Source: Charina bottae
Taxonomy: Eukaryota > Chordata > Lepidosauria > Squamata > Charinaidae
Reading direction: 5' to 3'
NCBI GenBank assembly: GCA_023362775.1
Contig: JALMGJ010000016.1
Location: 372,001-436,000, forward strand
DNA: 64,000 nt
Numbering within the stretch: the first letter of the stretch is position 1; the number at the start of each line of letters is the position of its first letter. The position numbers and the translations under genes are program-made. The notes beneath the pieces were generated by a model. That model did no database searches. It worked only from the letters and a program-made list of their open reading frames with translations, and was not told the origin of the DNA. Of this stretch, positions 33,885-43,456 are shown one piece after another.

Positions 33885-34015
33885 AACCTCTTTTGAAAGG
33901 AGTTTGGCTCCTTGTGACTTTGTGAAGAACACTTGTACTTTTCTTGGAAGCAATATGGATGTGGTTTCCAAGATGTCTTTTCAACTTCCCAGACTAAACT
34001 ACAGCCCTGGGATAT
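33885..34015 (+). repeat. Old unclassified interspersed repeat, copy 2 of 3
   Basis: ATGTGGTTTCCAAGATGTC, CCCAGACTAAACTACAGCCC and TGGGATATT match the phrases of the copies at 1040 and 50375. Confidence 0.4.
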
Positions 34016-34017
34016 TT

Positions 34018-34262
34018 ATTTATTTATTTTATTTTCTATCCTGCCTTTATTTTTTTTTATAAATAACTCAAGGCAGCGAACATACCAAATACTCCTTCCT
34101 CCTCCTATTTTCCCCACAACAACAACCCTGTAAGGTGAGTTGGACTGAGAGAGAGTGACTGGCCCAAGGTCACCCAGCCGGCTTTCAGGCCTAAGGCGGG
34201 ACTAGAACTCTCAGTGTCCTAGTTTCTAGCCTGTTGCCTTAACCACTAGACCAGACTGGCTC
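34018..34262 (-). mobile_element. tRNA-SINE with L2/CR1-like tail
   Basis: On the minus strand: GAGCCAGTCTGGTCTAGTGG and TTAAGGCAACAGG (box A type), GAGTTCTAGTCCCGCC (box B type), GTGACCTTGGGCCAGTCAC, then GCCTTGAGTTATTTATAAA, GGCAGGATAGAAAATAAA and an (AAAT)n tail. The head equals that of the SINE at 15.1 kb, but the tail is of L2/CR1 type instead of RTE type. Confidence 0.85.
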
Positions 34263-34751
34263 TGTAGCAGCAAAGGAGGTATCTCTTGAAGATTGTTTGG
34301 AAAAGCTGCCCCCCTACCCCAGAAGATCATTAGGGCCAGCCCAATGAAATCATTCCTAGCAGGCAGAGTAGGTCAGTTCTTTTTAATTACCCCTTAAGTG
34401 ACAGATTTCAAATCTGTTAAATTTCACTTCATTTCTTAAAATTATTATTTTAAAGGAAAATTAACAATCAGAAAGAAAAATGGTTAGATTAAATATGTTA
34501 GCATAGCAAATTTACTAAAGCTGTTCAAGAGGGCCCTCCTCTATCTCTTTCTTAATTAAAAAGGAAATGGAAAACCTAGATCAACACTGGGCTCTTTGGA
34601 AACTAACAGCTTTTTTTCTGAAGCTCTCCTAGAATGGCCATATGATCATGCAGGGCACCTGACTTTTACAACTAAATAAAAACAAGAACAAAATGGACAC
34701 TTCATAAAGTTTAGAAAGCAAGTGCAATCTCTCAGCCACCCGCAGCACAGA
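34263..34751. other. Unclassified DNA
   Basis: No feature recognised. Confidence 0.4.
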
Positions 34752-34868
34752 TTTTCTTTTCTTTTCTTTTCTTTTTTTCTTTTCTTTTCCTTTCTTTTCT
34801 TTTCTTTTCTTTTCTTTTCTTTTCTTTTCTTTTCTTTTCTTTTCTTTTCTTTTCTTTTCTTTCTTTTG
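34752..34868. repeat. (CTTTT)n microsatellite
   Basis: About 23 CTTTT units with slight irregularity at the left. The lysine- and arginine-rich minus-strand frames over it are composition effects. Confidence 0.95.
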
Positions 34869-35571
34869 ATGTGTGGAGGGGTGGAAATAAAAGTTAGCCA
34901 GATGTCTTTCCAACTAGCACCATGGAGCCAATATCCAAATTTTATCTCAGCAGGATTGTGGTGGAATTCTTTATAATCACCACTCTGTACAGGATTAGAG
35001 TGTATGTAGGCAATGCATAATAAAATCCCCACATGAATCCCTCTAAGCTGCTGAGCTGCACTTTATGTTTACATATGCCCGGAGATGTCGGGTGATTACA
35101 GCATGTATGCTATCAATTGAATTTTAATCAAAGAAGAAACAGAGGACTATAACACTGCTGTATCCTGTAACATACTTATTGTCTCTGAAGTTGAGCTGAT
35201 TTCTTCTGACACATCCCTGAAATGAGAGGAGGCCCCCAAGGAATCCAATGAGTTACAAAAAACACCCTGAAGGTTTATCTGAGCACCGCTTGCAACTGTG
35301 ATCAAAAGAATATCATACCAGTCTCCAATTAAAACACACAGCAATTAATTGGAAGCCTTCAGATATAAAACTTCAAAAAAAAAATCATTGATGGTTGGGG
35401 TGGGGGAAAACTTGCTCCTCAACCAACAGCTGCTACAATATACTTTGTTATAAAACTCTTCAACAATGAGAGATGGCAATAAGAGTTTGGTGATTTATAG
35501 CTCAGCATTAATAATCACATACAGATTTTTTTTTAATTTTATGTGACTGAAACTTAGAGACCGTTCAATAG
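34869..35571. other. Unclassified DNA
   Basis: No repeat recognised. 35050-35360 is AT-rich with several TAAT/ATTA cores and could be a conserved non-coding element, but there is no direct evidence. Confidence 0.4.
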
Positions 35572-36635
35572 AATTTATCAGAGAATAATGGACTTCTGGT
35601 GGGAATATGGCCAACTGAATAGTTTTGCTCGCGAGTACTGCAGGCAGATTTAACAGCATGGGTTTTTTTGGGGTGGCAGGCAGCCTTTTCCTGGTGCCCT
35701 AAAGCATTTTTACAGACAGAAAACACTTGGAATTAACCCATTTGTACTTCGGAATGTTGCCTCATAGCCTGAGGACCACAAACAGCGTTAGTGTTAATCT
35801 GGTAAGAGGACGATGGGAGTTGGGGATGCCATCATTTTCCAGACCACGCTACATCCTTAAAGGGAAAATAGGTTGAGACTTTCCCATTTCTAAATCACCC
35901 AATGTATATATTTTTAAAGTTTTTCTACCCTAAGAGAGGCTTTCTACAGCAAGAAGAAATAAACTCTCTTGGTGCTTATTGTTATTTCTGAATTAATCTT
36001 AAAATTTTCTTTTAACTGTTGGCTTACTTCCCATTTAAATTTTAAGGACTGAGAATAAATAATCACCTCCTCCTTACTATTTTTGTAATTAATTTGGAGG
36101 ATTTAACATTTTCCTACACATTGACTTTGCTGTTTTGAGATTTCAGTTTTTCTATCCACTTTCTTTGGGTGCCTTAGTTGCTGGTTAGAATAGATATTGC
36201 TGGTTTTGTCTTTATGAAGGATTGTTTTGGGAACGAAGCAGTTCCTTTCCGTGGGATGTTTTCAGTTGAGGAATCTGACTCTGTAAGGGGGGCAGTTGGG
36301 CTGTTTGACTTTTATATGAAAAATATCTTATGTGTAATATGGAGACAAGTAAATGTTCTGGTTTATTTTGAGGTGGGATAAGAATGAAGAATATGTATGT
36401 GGATTGATATTAAGGCTTGTATGATTTTATTTTTCTTTAATGATTTGGATTAAGATGTATTCTATTGTTTTTAAAGTTTGTTTGTTTTTTATTTTCAAGA
36501 CATAACTAAAATACAAAAAAGAAAAAACCATAGAATAGATAGAAAACAAAACTAAAGAAAAAAGAACAAACTATAAAGATGTGAATACAAATAGAAAAGA
36601 GAAAAGGCAACTTCCAACTTTTTTCCGATACAAAT

Positions 36636-37057
36636 ATAGGGTTAATAATGAATGTTTTGCCTAGAATGATTATTTTTGTTTCAACAATACCTGTTTTTAC
36701 AACTGATGTACCATTCAAGCAATGAAAGGGGCGTGTTGGCTCAGTGGGTAAGATGCCAGGCTTGTAGATCAGAAGGTCGCAACTTCGGCAGTTCGGGACC
36801 TGAGTGCCGTGTGACGGAGTAAGCTCCCGCACTTGCCCCAGCTCTTGCCAACCTAGCAATTCAAAAGCATGCAAATGCAAGTAGATAAATAGGTACCACT
36901 TCGGTGGGATGGTAACAGTGTTCCGCGTGCATCATGCCAGCCACATGACCACAGAAGCATCTTCGGACAGTGCTGGCTCTTCGGCTAAGAAACGGAGATA
37001 AGCACTGCCCCCTAGAGTCAGACACGACTGTGCAGGGGAAAACCTTTACGTTTACTT
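36636..37057 (+). mobile_element. L1/Sauria-SINE chimera retroinsertion
   Basis: About 85 bases of plus-sense L1 ORF2 (AATGAATGTTTTGCCTAGAA to CCATTCAAGCAATG) run straight into a complete Sauria SINE. The whole unit interrupts the 3' UTR of a minus-strand L1 and is flanked by ATACAAAT (36628-36635 and 37058-37065). The L1/SINE junction is at the same L1 base as at 21.94 kb. Confidence 0.75.
36724..37057 (+). mobile_element. Sauria SINE part of the chimera
   Basis: Head GGGGCGTGTTGGCTCAGTGG, body GTAGATAAATAGGTACCACT and CTGGCTCTTCGGCTAAGAAA, BovB-like GAGTCAGACACGACTG and the tail AACCTTTACGTTTAC. It is closest to the SINE at 21.9 kb in sharing GGTGGGATGG and CTCTTCGGCTAAGAAACGG. Confidence 0.9.
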
Positions 37058-37122
37058 ATACAAATCTAATCTCTTACAATTAATTAACCTATCATAACAT
37101 TATTTCTATTACAACAAATCAT

Positions 37123-37482
37123 TCAATCTCTAAAACCCAAAATCAAAACATCATTTTTTTTTATTACAAACAAATATTCCAAAAGTGGTTGCCAAATTGA
37201 TATAAATGTAGAAACAGAATGCTCTCTTATTAAAGCTGTTAATTTAGCCATCTGAGCCAAATCCATTAATTTAACAATCCAATCTTCAACTGTAGGTATT
37301 TGTGGATCTTTCCATAGTTGTGCATATAACAATCTTGCAGCCGTTATCATATATAGTAGCAAGACTCCATGTTGTTTCTCTAATTGCTTTTCCATCAAAC
37401 CTAGAAGAAAAAGTTCTGGCTTTCTTTGTATATTTACTTTAAGAATCTTATGAATAATAATGCATATTTGGTCCCAGAACAT
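37123..37482 (-). pseudogene. L1 ORF2 extreme C-terminus
   Basis: A 119-codon frame with QRKPELFLLGLMEKQLEK, LLYMITAARLLYAQLWKDP and IVKLMDLAQMAKLTALIRE, the last part of ORF2. Between it and the previous fragment, a cysteine-containing segment (equivalent to EGTFYHLWWTC) is in a broken frame at 37483-37563. Confidence 0.85.
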
Positions 37483-37563
37483 TTAACCTTCTCACAAGTC
37501 CACCAAAGATGATAAAAGGTTCCTTCATCCTGTGAACATTTCCAACAGACATTAGTTACACCA

Positions 37564-37917
37564 CTATACATTTAGATACCAATGATACATCATCTTATAG
37601 AAATTATCTTTCAAATTATAATTCAGCGTAAATTTCAAACCTTTCGTTGACATATTCTCCCATTGGTCCAGCATGATATTACATCCAAAATTCTTAGCCC
37701 ATTTCATCATACAATCCTTAACATGTTCATCTTCCATATTCATCTGTAACAAGTTCTTATATATCTTAGTAATAACATGGTCATCATTTATGCGTAAATC
37801 CATTTCAAACTGTGTTATTTCATTGACAAATTTATAGCTCTTTTTATCTAATTTAAAACATTCCACCAATTGTATATAGGTGAACCAATGACATATAAAT
37901 CCATTAGATTCTAACAT
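37564..37917 (-). pseudogene. L1 ORF2 C-terminal fragment
   Basis: A 117-codon frame with CHWFTYIQLVECFKLDKKSY, WAKNFGCNIMLDQWENM and TKGLKFTLNYNLKDNFYKMM, matching 23.5-24.0 kb. An upstream stop separates it from the decayed RT remains at 37921-38062. Confidence 0.88.
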
Positions 37918-38290
37918 TTCCCTTCTTTAGATTTTTGCTTCACCCTCTTCAAACAGGTCTTTATATTTAAACCAACTTATTCCTCCCACATTTTCTCTTC
38001 TGATCATTGCTTCCTGAGGAGAATACCATAATGGTACATTTGGATATAATCTTACCTTATATAAGTTTGTTTTTTTTTTAAAGATTTATAAGACATAATA
38101 ATTAGTGATTGGTTATAGGTTTAATAGGTTTAATACTGTTATAGTATTATTAAGTATAAAAGTAGAAAATTTAAATATAATTTGACTTCTATTACAGTGG
38201 TTAGAAATATATAGAATAGTGGTAGGAAGAAAATATTAAATAAATAAGTTCTTTTTTGGGGGGTAAAGTGGATTTGGAGGTTTATATATT

Positions 38291-38346
38291 TATGTATGTA
38301 TGTATGTATGTATGTATGTATGTATGTATGTATGTATGTATGTATG
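38291..38346. repeat. (TATG)n microsatellite
   Basis: About 13 TATG units inside the outer L1-like shell. Confidence 0.95.
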
Positions 38347-38441
38347 GAAAGAGCAATTGTTTTAGTTTTATAATGTGTTAATGGAATGACTTATGAAATA
38401 ATGTGATTTTGGTTAGACCTAGTTGTTGTTTATTCGTTCAG

Positions 38442-39698
38442 TCATTTCCGACTCTTCGTGACTTCATGGACCAGTCCACGCCAGAGCTTTCTGTCGGCTG
38501 TCACCATCCCCAGCTCCCCAATGGTTGAGTCCGTCACCTCCAGAATACCATCCATCCATCTTGCCCTTGGTCGGCCCCTCTTCCTTTTGCCTTCCACTTT
38601 CCCTAGCATCAGCTTCTTCTCCAGGGTATCCTGTCTTCTCATTATGTGGCCAAAGTACTTCAGTTTTGCCTTTAATATCATTCCCTCAAGTGAGCAGTCT
38701 GGCTTTATTTCCTGGAGTATGGACTGGTTTGATCTTCTTGCAGTCCAAGGCACTCTCAGAATTTTCCTCCAACACCACAGTTCAAAAGCATCTATCTTCC
38801 TTTGCTCAGCCTTCCTTATGGTCCAGCTCTCGCAGCCATAGGTTACTACAGGGAATACCATTGCTTTAACTATGCAGACCTTTGTTGTCAGTGTGATGTC
38901 TCTGCTCTTAACTATTTTATCAAGATTTGCCATTGCTCTCCTCCCAAGAAGTAGACGTCTTCTGATTTCCTGGCTGCAGTCAGCGTCTGCAGTAATCTTT
39001 GTGCCTAGAAATACAAAGTCTGTCACTGCCTCCACTTTTTCTCCCTCTATTTGCCAGTCATCAATCAAGCTGGTTGCCATAATCTTGGTTTTTTTGAGGT
39101 TTAACTGCAACCCAGCTTTTGCACTTTCTTCTTTCACCTTCGTCATAAGGCTCCTCAACTCCTCCTCGCTTTCAGCCATCAAAGTGGTATCATCTGCATA
39201 TCTGAGATTGTTAATGTTTCTTCCAGCGATTTTAACTCCAGCCTTGGATTCCTCAAGCCCAGCATGTCGCATGATGTGTTCTGCGTACAGGTTGAATAGG
39301 TAGGGTGAGAGTATACAACCCTGCCGTACTCCTTTCCCAATCTTAAACCAGTCCGTTGTTCCGTGCTCTGTTCTTAACGTTGCTACTTGGTTGTTATACA
39401 GATTCCTCAGGAGGCAGACAAGATGACTTGGTATCCCCATACCACCAAGAACTTGCCACAATTTGTTATGATCCACACAGTCAAAGGCTTTAGAATAGTC
39501 AATAAAACAGAAATTGATGTTTTTCTGAAATTCCCTGGCTTTCTCCATTATCCAGTGGATATTGGCAATTTGGTCTCTAGTTCCTCTGCCTTTTCTAAAC
39601 CCAGCTTGTACATCTGGCAATTCTTGCTCCCTGAATTGCTGGAGTCTACCTTGCAAGATCTTGAGCATTACCTTACTGGCATGTGAAATAAGTGCCAC
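38442..39698 (-). CDS. BovB reverse transcriptase, palm to C-terminus
   Basis: A 418-codon open stretch in the same frame as 39702-41462, separated only by the TGA and one codon. Its nominal start is GTG, not a true initiation site. Motifs: QAGFRKGRGTRDQI (residues 31-44), FIDYSKAFD (65-73), GVRQGCILSP (123-132) and YADD (167-170, catalytic Asp pair), then the RTE C-terminal region with YGCESWTIRKAE and a basic RKRGRPRARW tract. It ends VHEVTKSRK. Polymerase motifs are intact. Apart from the one stop no disruption is seen, so this insertion looks young. Confidence 0.93.
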   Translation of the reverse strand: MALISHASKVMLKILQGRLQQFREQELPDVQAGFRKGRGTRDQIANIHWIMEKAREFQKNINFCFIDYSKAFDCVDHNKLWQVLGGMGIPSHLVCLLRNLYNNQVATLRTEHGTTDWFKIGKGVRQGCILSPYLFNLYAEHIMRHAGLEESKAGVKIAGRNINNLRYADDTTLMAESEEELRSLMTKVKEESAKAGLQLNLKKTKIMATSLIDDWQIEGEKVEAVTDFVFLGTKITADADCSQEIRRRLLLGRRAMANLDKIVKSRDITLTTKVCIVKAMVFPVVTYGCESWTIRKAEQRKIDAFELWCWRKILRVPWTARRSNQSILQEIKPDCSLEGMILKAKLKYFGHIMRRQDTLEKKLMLGKVEGKRKRGRPRARWMDGILEVTDSTIGELGMVTADRKLWRGLVHEVTKSRK

Positions 39699-39701
39699 TG
39701 T

Positions 39702-41462
39702 TCAATAGTTTGAACATTCTTTAGTGCTTCCCTTTTTTGGTATGGGGATATAAGTTGACTTTTTCCAATCTGATGGCCATTCTTGTGTTTTCCAAATTTG
39801 CTGGCATATGGCATGCATCACCTTGACAGCGTCATCTTGCAATATTTTAAACAGTTCAGCTGGGATACCATCGTCTCCTGCTGCCTTATTATTAGCAATG
39901 CTTCTTAAGGCCCATTCAACCTCACTCTTCAGGATGTCTGGCTCTAACTCACTGACCACACCGTCAAAGCTATCTCCAATATTATTATCCTTCCTATACA
40001 GATCTTCCGTATATTCTTGCCACCTTTTCTTGATCTCTTCTGCTTCTGTTAGGTCCTTCCCATCTTTGTTTTTGATCATACCCATTTTTGCCTGGAATTT
40101 ACCTCCGATGTTTCTAATTTTCTGGAAGAGGTCTCTTGTCCTTCCTATTCTATTGTCTTCTTCCACTTCCGCACATTGCTTGTTTAAAAATAATTCCTTA
40201 TCTCTTCTGGCTAACCTCTGGAATTTTGCATTTAATTGGGCATATCTCCCCCTATCACTGTTGTCTTTTGCTTTCCTTCTTTCTTGGGCTACTTCCAGTG
40301 TTTCAGCAGACAGCCATCTTGCCTTCTTGGTTTTCTTTTTCTTTGGGACGTTTTTTGTTGCCGCCTCCTGAACAATGTTGCGAACTTCTGTCCATAGTTC
40401 TTCTGGGACCCTATCTACTAAATCTAGTCCCTTAAATCTATTCTTCACCTCCACTGCATATTCCTTAGGAATATTAGTGAGCTCGTATCTAACTGATTTG
40501 TGGGTCTTCCCTATTCTCTTTAGTCTGATTCTAAATTTTGCAATAAGAAGTTCATGATCTGAACTACAGTCAGCTCCAGGTCTTGTTTTTACCGACTGTA
40601 TAGATGTCCGCCACCTTTGGCTGCAAAGGATGTAGTCAATCTGATTTCGGTGTCGACCATCTGGTGAAGTCCATGTATAAAGTCGTCTTTTAGGTTGTTG
40701 GAAGAGAGTGTTTGTTATGCACAGTGAGTTGTCTTGGCAAAATTCTATCAGCCTATGTCCTGCTTCATTTTGTTCTCCCAGACCATGCTTGCCTGTAATT
40801 CCAGGTGTCGTCTGACTACCCACCTTAGAATTCCAGTCTCCTGTAATGAAAATAACATCTCTTTTTGGTGTATTATCTAGTAGGTGCTGCAGATCCTCAT
40901 AGAACTGATCTACTTCTGCTTCTTCAGCATCTGTGGTTGGGGCGTATATTTGGATCACTGTGATATTAAATGGCTTACCCTGAATTCGAATTGAGATCAT
41001 TTTATCCTTTTTTGGATTGTATCCAAGCACTGCTTTAGCCACTTTATTATTAATTATGAAGGCTACTCCATTTCTTCTGTGGTCCTCTTGTCCACAGTAG
41101 TAGATCTGGTGGTCATCTGATGTGAAGTGGCCCATCCCAGTCCATTTCAGTTCACTGACACCTAAAATGTCTATATTTAATCTTGACATCTCACCAATAA
41201 CCACATCCAATTTGCCCTGGCTCATAGATCTTACATTCCAGGTTCCTATGGTGTGTTGATCTTTAGAACATCGGATTCGTCGTTCACCACCAGCACCGTC
41301 GGCCGCTAGCCGTCCTTTCGTCTTTGAGCTAGCTGCGTCATCACATCTGGGGCTAGTTGAACGTATCCTCTGTTCCTCCCCAGTAGCATTTTGATCATCT
41401 TCCGACCTGGGAGTCCCATATTCCGATGGTATACCGACATATCTTTGGTTGTACTGATCCAT
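39702..41462 (-). CDS. BovB endonuclease and N-terminal reverse transcriptase
   Basis: A 586-codon frame from an ATG at 41462. The N-terminal part is an apurinic-type endonuclease: GTWNVRS (residues 73-79), SELKW with Glu104, QIYAPT (171-176), TGDWNSKVG (207-215), YTWTSPDG (262-269), IDYIL (275-279) and SDHELL (301-306, catalytic Asp-His pair). The nuclease nicks target DNA. The fingers of RT follow, with AAGDDGIPAELFK and WKKSTYIPIPKKG, ending at CSNY. The frame stops at a TGA (39702-39704) where an Arg codon CGA is expected in this conserved region. The reading frame then continues directly into 38442-39698 without a shift. The ATG is the natural start candidate; a start slightly upstream in another frame (41306-41500) is a shadow. 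Confidence 0.93.
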   Translation of the reverse strand: MDQYNQRYVGIPSEYGTPRSEDDQNATGEEQRIRSTSPRCDDAASSKTKGRLAADGAGGERRIRCSKDQHTIGTWNVRSMSQGKLDVVIGEMSRLNIDILGVSELKWTGMGHFTSDDHQIYYCGQEDHRRNGVAFIINNKVAKAVLGYNPKKDKMISIRIQGKPFNITVIQIYAPTTDAEEAEVDQFYEDLQHLLDNTPKRDVIFITGDWNSKVGSQTTPGITGKHGLGEQNEAGHRLIEFCQDNSLCITNTLFQQPKRRLYTWTSPDGRHRNQIDYILCSQRWRTSIQSVKTRPGADCSSDHELLIAKFRIRLKRIGKTHKSVRYELTNIPKEYAVEVKNRFKGLDLVDRVPEELWTEVRNIVQEAATKNVPKKKKTKKARWLSAETLEVAQERRKAKDNSDRGRYAQLNAKFQRLARRDKELFLNKQCAEVEEDNRIGRTRDLFQKIRNIGGKFQAKMGMIKNKDGKDLTEAEEIKKRWQEYTEDLYRKDNNIGDSFDGVVSELEPDILKSEVEWALRSIANNKAAGDDGIPAELFKILQDDAVKVMHAICQQIWKTQEWPSDWKKSTYIPIPKKGSTKECSNY

Positions 41463-41863
41463 TTAGTTTCCATGGCAAGAATACTGGGGTGGGTTGCCAT
41501 TACCTTCCCCAGGGATCGTATTTAGTCTGACCTCTCTGCCACGACCTTCCCGTCTTGGGTGTCCCTTCACGGTTTAGCTCATGGTTTCATTGAGGTGCTC
41601 AAGCTCCAGCACCACGACAAGGTAACCATCTCCTTTGCTGGAGGGTTAGACCTAGAGTAAGGGAATAATTATGGAAATTTTTGTATATTCTTGTTGGAAG
41701 TCAGAAGTCATCTTGTTATGTAATCTCTAAAAATATTTTATTTTTCTGTTTTCTCACTTCCCCCCCCCCTCTTTTTGTAGTTTTTTTTTTTGCTTTTTTG
41801 TAGTTTTTATCTTTGCTTAAACTCAATTAAATTCTTATTAAAAATAATTTATCAGAGAATAAT

Positions 41864-42266
41864 CTGCAATGTAGATCTATGAAATCTGAAAAGGATCTAG
41901 AAGAGATGGACAAAACTGATCCCTCTATGGTACACATATTGACTTGCTCAATGGTTTGCTCATGTGCTCTGTTATGTTCATATGTTCCTTTTGGGGTGGG
42001 TTGATGATCCACATGTTTTCTTATGGATCCTAGTATTATATGAATGAAAAACTACAAGCCTAAGGAAAAATCAAAGGATAGCTATGGCCATATAAGTAGA
42101 AACTGGGAGACAAACAGAGAAGAGCTATGAAGAAGAAGGAACAATACTCTGCTCATTATCCAGAGGTAGAATTCCAGGTCCTAAGTGCTTATTAATATGA
42201 TACTGAAATATGTCTCCTAATTTTACAAAAGTTTTTTAGAACTTCTTCAGGTACCGTTTTTGATAG
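41864..42266. other. Unclassified DNA
   Basis: No feature recognised. The next five bases are the LTR target duplication. Confidence 0.4.
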
Positions 42267-42448
42267 CAAATTGTTAGGAAGGACTGGTCAAAAGGGGCCA
42301 AGTCTGGCAACAGGAAAAGGGAAAAGGTAAAACTCCGTTGCAACGATAAAAACGTTGCAGCAGAGTTGAACTCAAATTCAAAAAAAAAAAGAGCCAAGAA
42401 TGCAACGCGCCTATTGGCTGCTTCATTCGAACGGCACGTGATACAAAG

Positions 42449-42455
42449 TATAAAA
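42449..42455 (+). promoter_or_regulatory. LTR TATA box
   Basis: TATAAAA, preceded by CACGTG (42435-42440, E-box) and ATTGG (inverted CCAAT, about 42413), a compact promoter layout 180 bp into the LTR. Confidence 0.65.
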
Positions 42456-43401
42456 GGAGGAAACAATGAAGAACGTGTTGTCAGGGACAACCGTTCTTCA
42501 GGAGGACCACATACCTTAAGCTCCAGACTTCTTCCACAGCTGCTCGCACCACAAAAGCCCTGTTTAAACACTCTCTCTAGCCCCCTCCATTCTCAGACGA
42601 ACGCCAGCCCTCGGATCCACCGATCCACCGGTTCTCCTTACCTTTCGGAGCTGTCTTCCATTGCCGTTTCTGAGGAGAGACCTTCTGCTGTCATTTCCCT
42701 TGCTGCCTCAGCGTCCAAGCCGTGGCTTCCCTCCGTGCCTACCTTCGCTGACGGATCCGTCTCTGGGCTGTCTTCCTTCGCTGCTGCTGCTGCCTGGCCG
42801 GTGCCTTCCTGCTGTTCCAAGCCTCCTCCTGCTGTTAAAAACAAAGACCGCTTATCACCTGTCAAACAGCATACTGCTGCTGGGCTGAATTACTCTTGCC
42901 CTACATTACCTTAGATCTCAACTACTGGGAAGTCTGTTACAGCAGAGGATCTTCTATCAAGCTCCCAACTACCTGTCTTCAGAACAACCCAGTTAATTAA
43001 CCCTTCCCATTCCTTCCTATTAAAACCCAGCCAGCCTTTTAAACCACCCAGTCCTTTCCACCTTCCTCCTAATCCAGCCTTGCCTACCTTTGATAAAAAA
43101 CCATAACTGTCTGTTTTGTTCTTGTTAAGCTATACTTTGCCTAAACTAATTCTTGATGCAATTATTACCTAATAGATCAGTAGAAGTGTAAGTTGTCTTG
43201 CTAGTTAATCCAGAACCAGTCTGGTAATTACTTTTGATTGTACTGGTTGTTTTGCATGTGCTGTCTTGCCTTGTTCCTGTTCTACTGTATTGTTTTTCCA
43301 GATCCCAAAAAACCATCAGGTTAAAGTAGAATACAGTACTGTGCCCTATAACAGAAGAAGATTATCTTGAAGCCTGCCACCCAATTGATCTGATAGTACT
43401 T

Positions 43402-43407
43402 AATAAA
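43402..43407 (+). terminator. LTR polyadenylation signal
   Basis: AATAAA about 45 bases before the LTR end. Confidence 0.55.
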
Positions 43408-43456
43408 ACTGTTAAGCAATTCAAGTCTCTGTATTAAGTTGGAACAGGACACAAAT

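Larger units (their letters stand above)
36484..38062 (-). mobile_element. L1 LINE 3' end, 5'-truncated, nested
   Basis: Flanked by AAGTTTGTTT (36474-36483, 38063-38072). The minus strand carries the L1 ORF2 C-terminus in two frame pieces and a 3' UTR that is interrupted at about 36636 by an inserted L1/SINE chimera. It is the same L1 family as at 20.9-24.6 kb. Confidence 0.82.
38423..41643 (-). mobile_element. BovB (RTE-clade) LINE, essentially full length
   Basis: A perfect 12-bp duplication, GGTTAGACCTAG, flanks it (38411-38422, 41644-41655). At 3.2 kb it has the usual full BovB length: 5' region (41463-41643), endonuclease and RT in one frame apart from a single stop, and the 3' end GAGTCGGAAATGACTGAACG then AACAACAA. 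Plus-strand frames over this element (for example 39808-40371) are antisense shadows. Confidence 0.95.
35590..41845 (+). mobile_element. Short L1-like element (outer shell) with three nested insertions
   Basis: A perfect 18-bp duplication, AATTTATCAGAGAATAAT, flanks it (35572-35589, 41846-41863). Its own sequence is 35590-36473, 38073-38410 and 41644-41845, about 1.4 kb. The end (GTTGGAAGTCAGAAGTCATC, then T/C-rich DNA and TAAATTCTTATTAAAA) resembles the 3' UTR of the other short L1-like elements. No RT motif is present in the shell. It holds a minus-strand L1 (36484-38062), which itself holds an L1/SINE chimera, and a full-length BovB. Confidence 0.72.
42272..43451 (+). mobile_element. Solo LTR
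   Basis: The 1,180-bp block begins TGTTAGGAAGG and ends AACAGGACA (TG..CA) and is flanked by a 5-bp duplication, CAAAT (42267-42271, 43452-43456). A promoter-like set (ATTGG, CACGTG, TATAAAA) and an AATAAA signal fit LTR organisation in plus orientation. No internal gag/pol sequence or second LTR is present. A 182-codon frame at 42366-42914 is Ser/Pro/Ala-rich and is probably not a protein. Ty3/gypsy or ERV origin cannot be decided. Confidence 0.8.

Noticed and set aside
34629..35032. Lys/Arg repeat proteins over 34.75-34.87 kb
   Set aside because: Translation of a (CTTTT)n microsatellite.
38458..40557. Plus-strand frames of 99-187 codons
   Set aside because: Antisense shadows of the BovB protein on the minus strand.
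42366..42914. A 182-codon Ser/Pro/Ala-rich frame as a host gene or envelope/gag remnant
   Set aside because: It lies wholly inside a solo LTR defined by TG..CA ends and a 5-bp duplication and has no recognisable domain.
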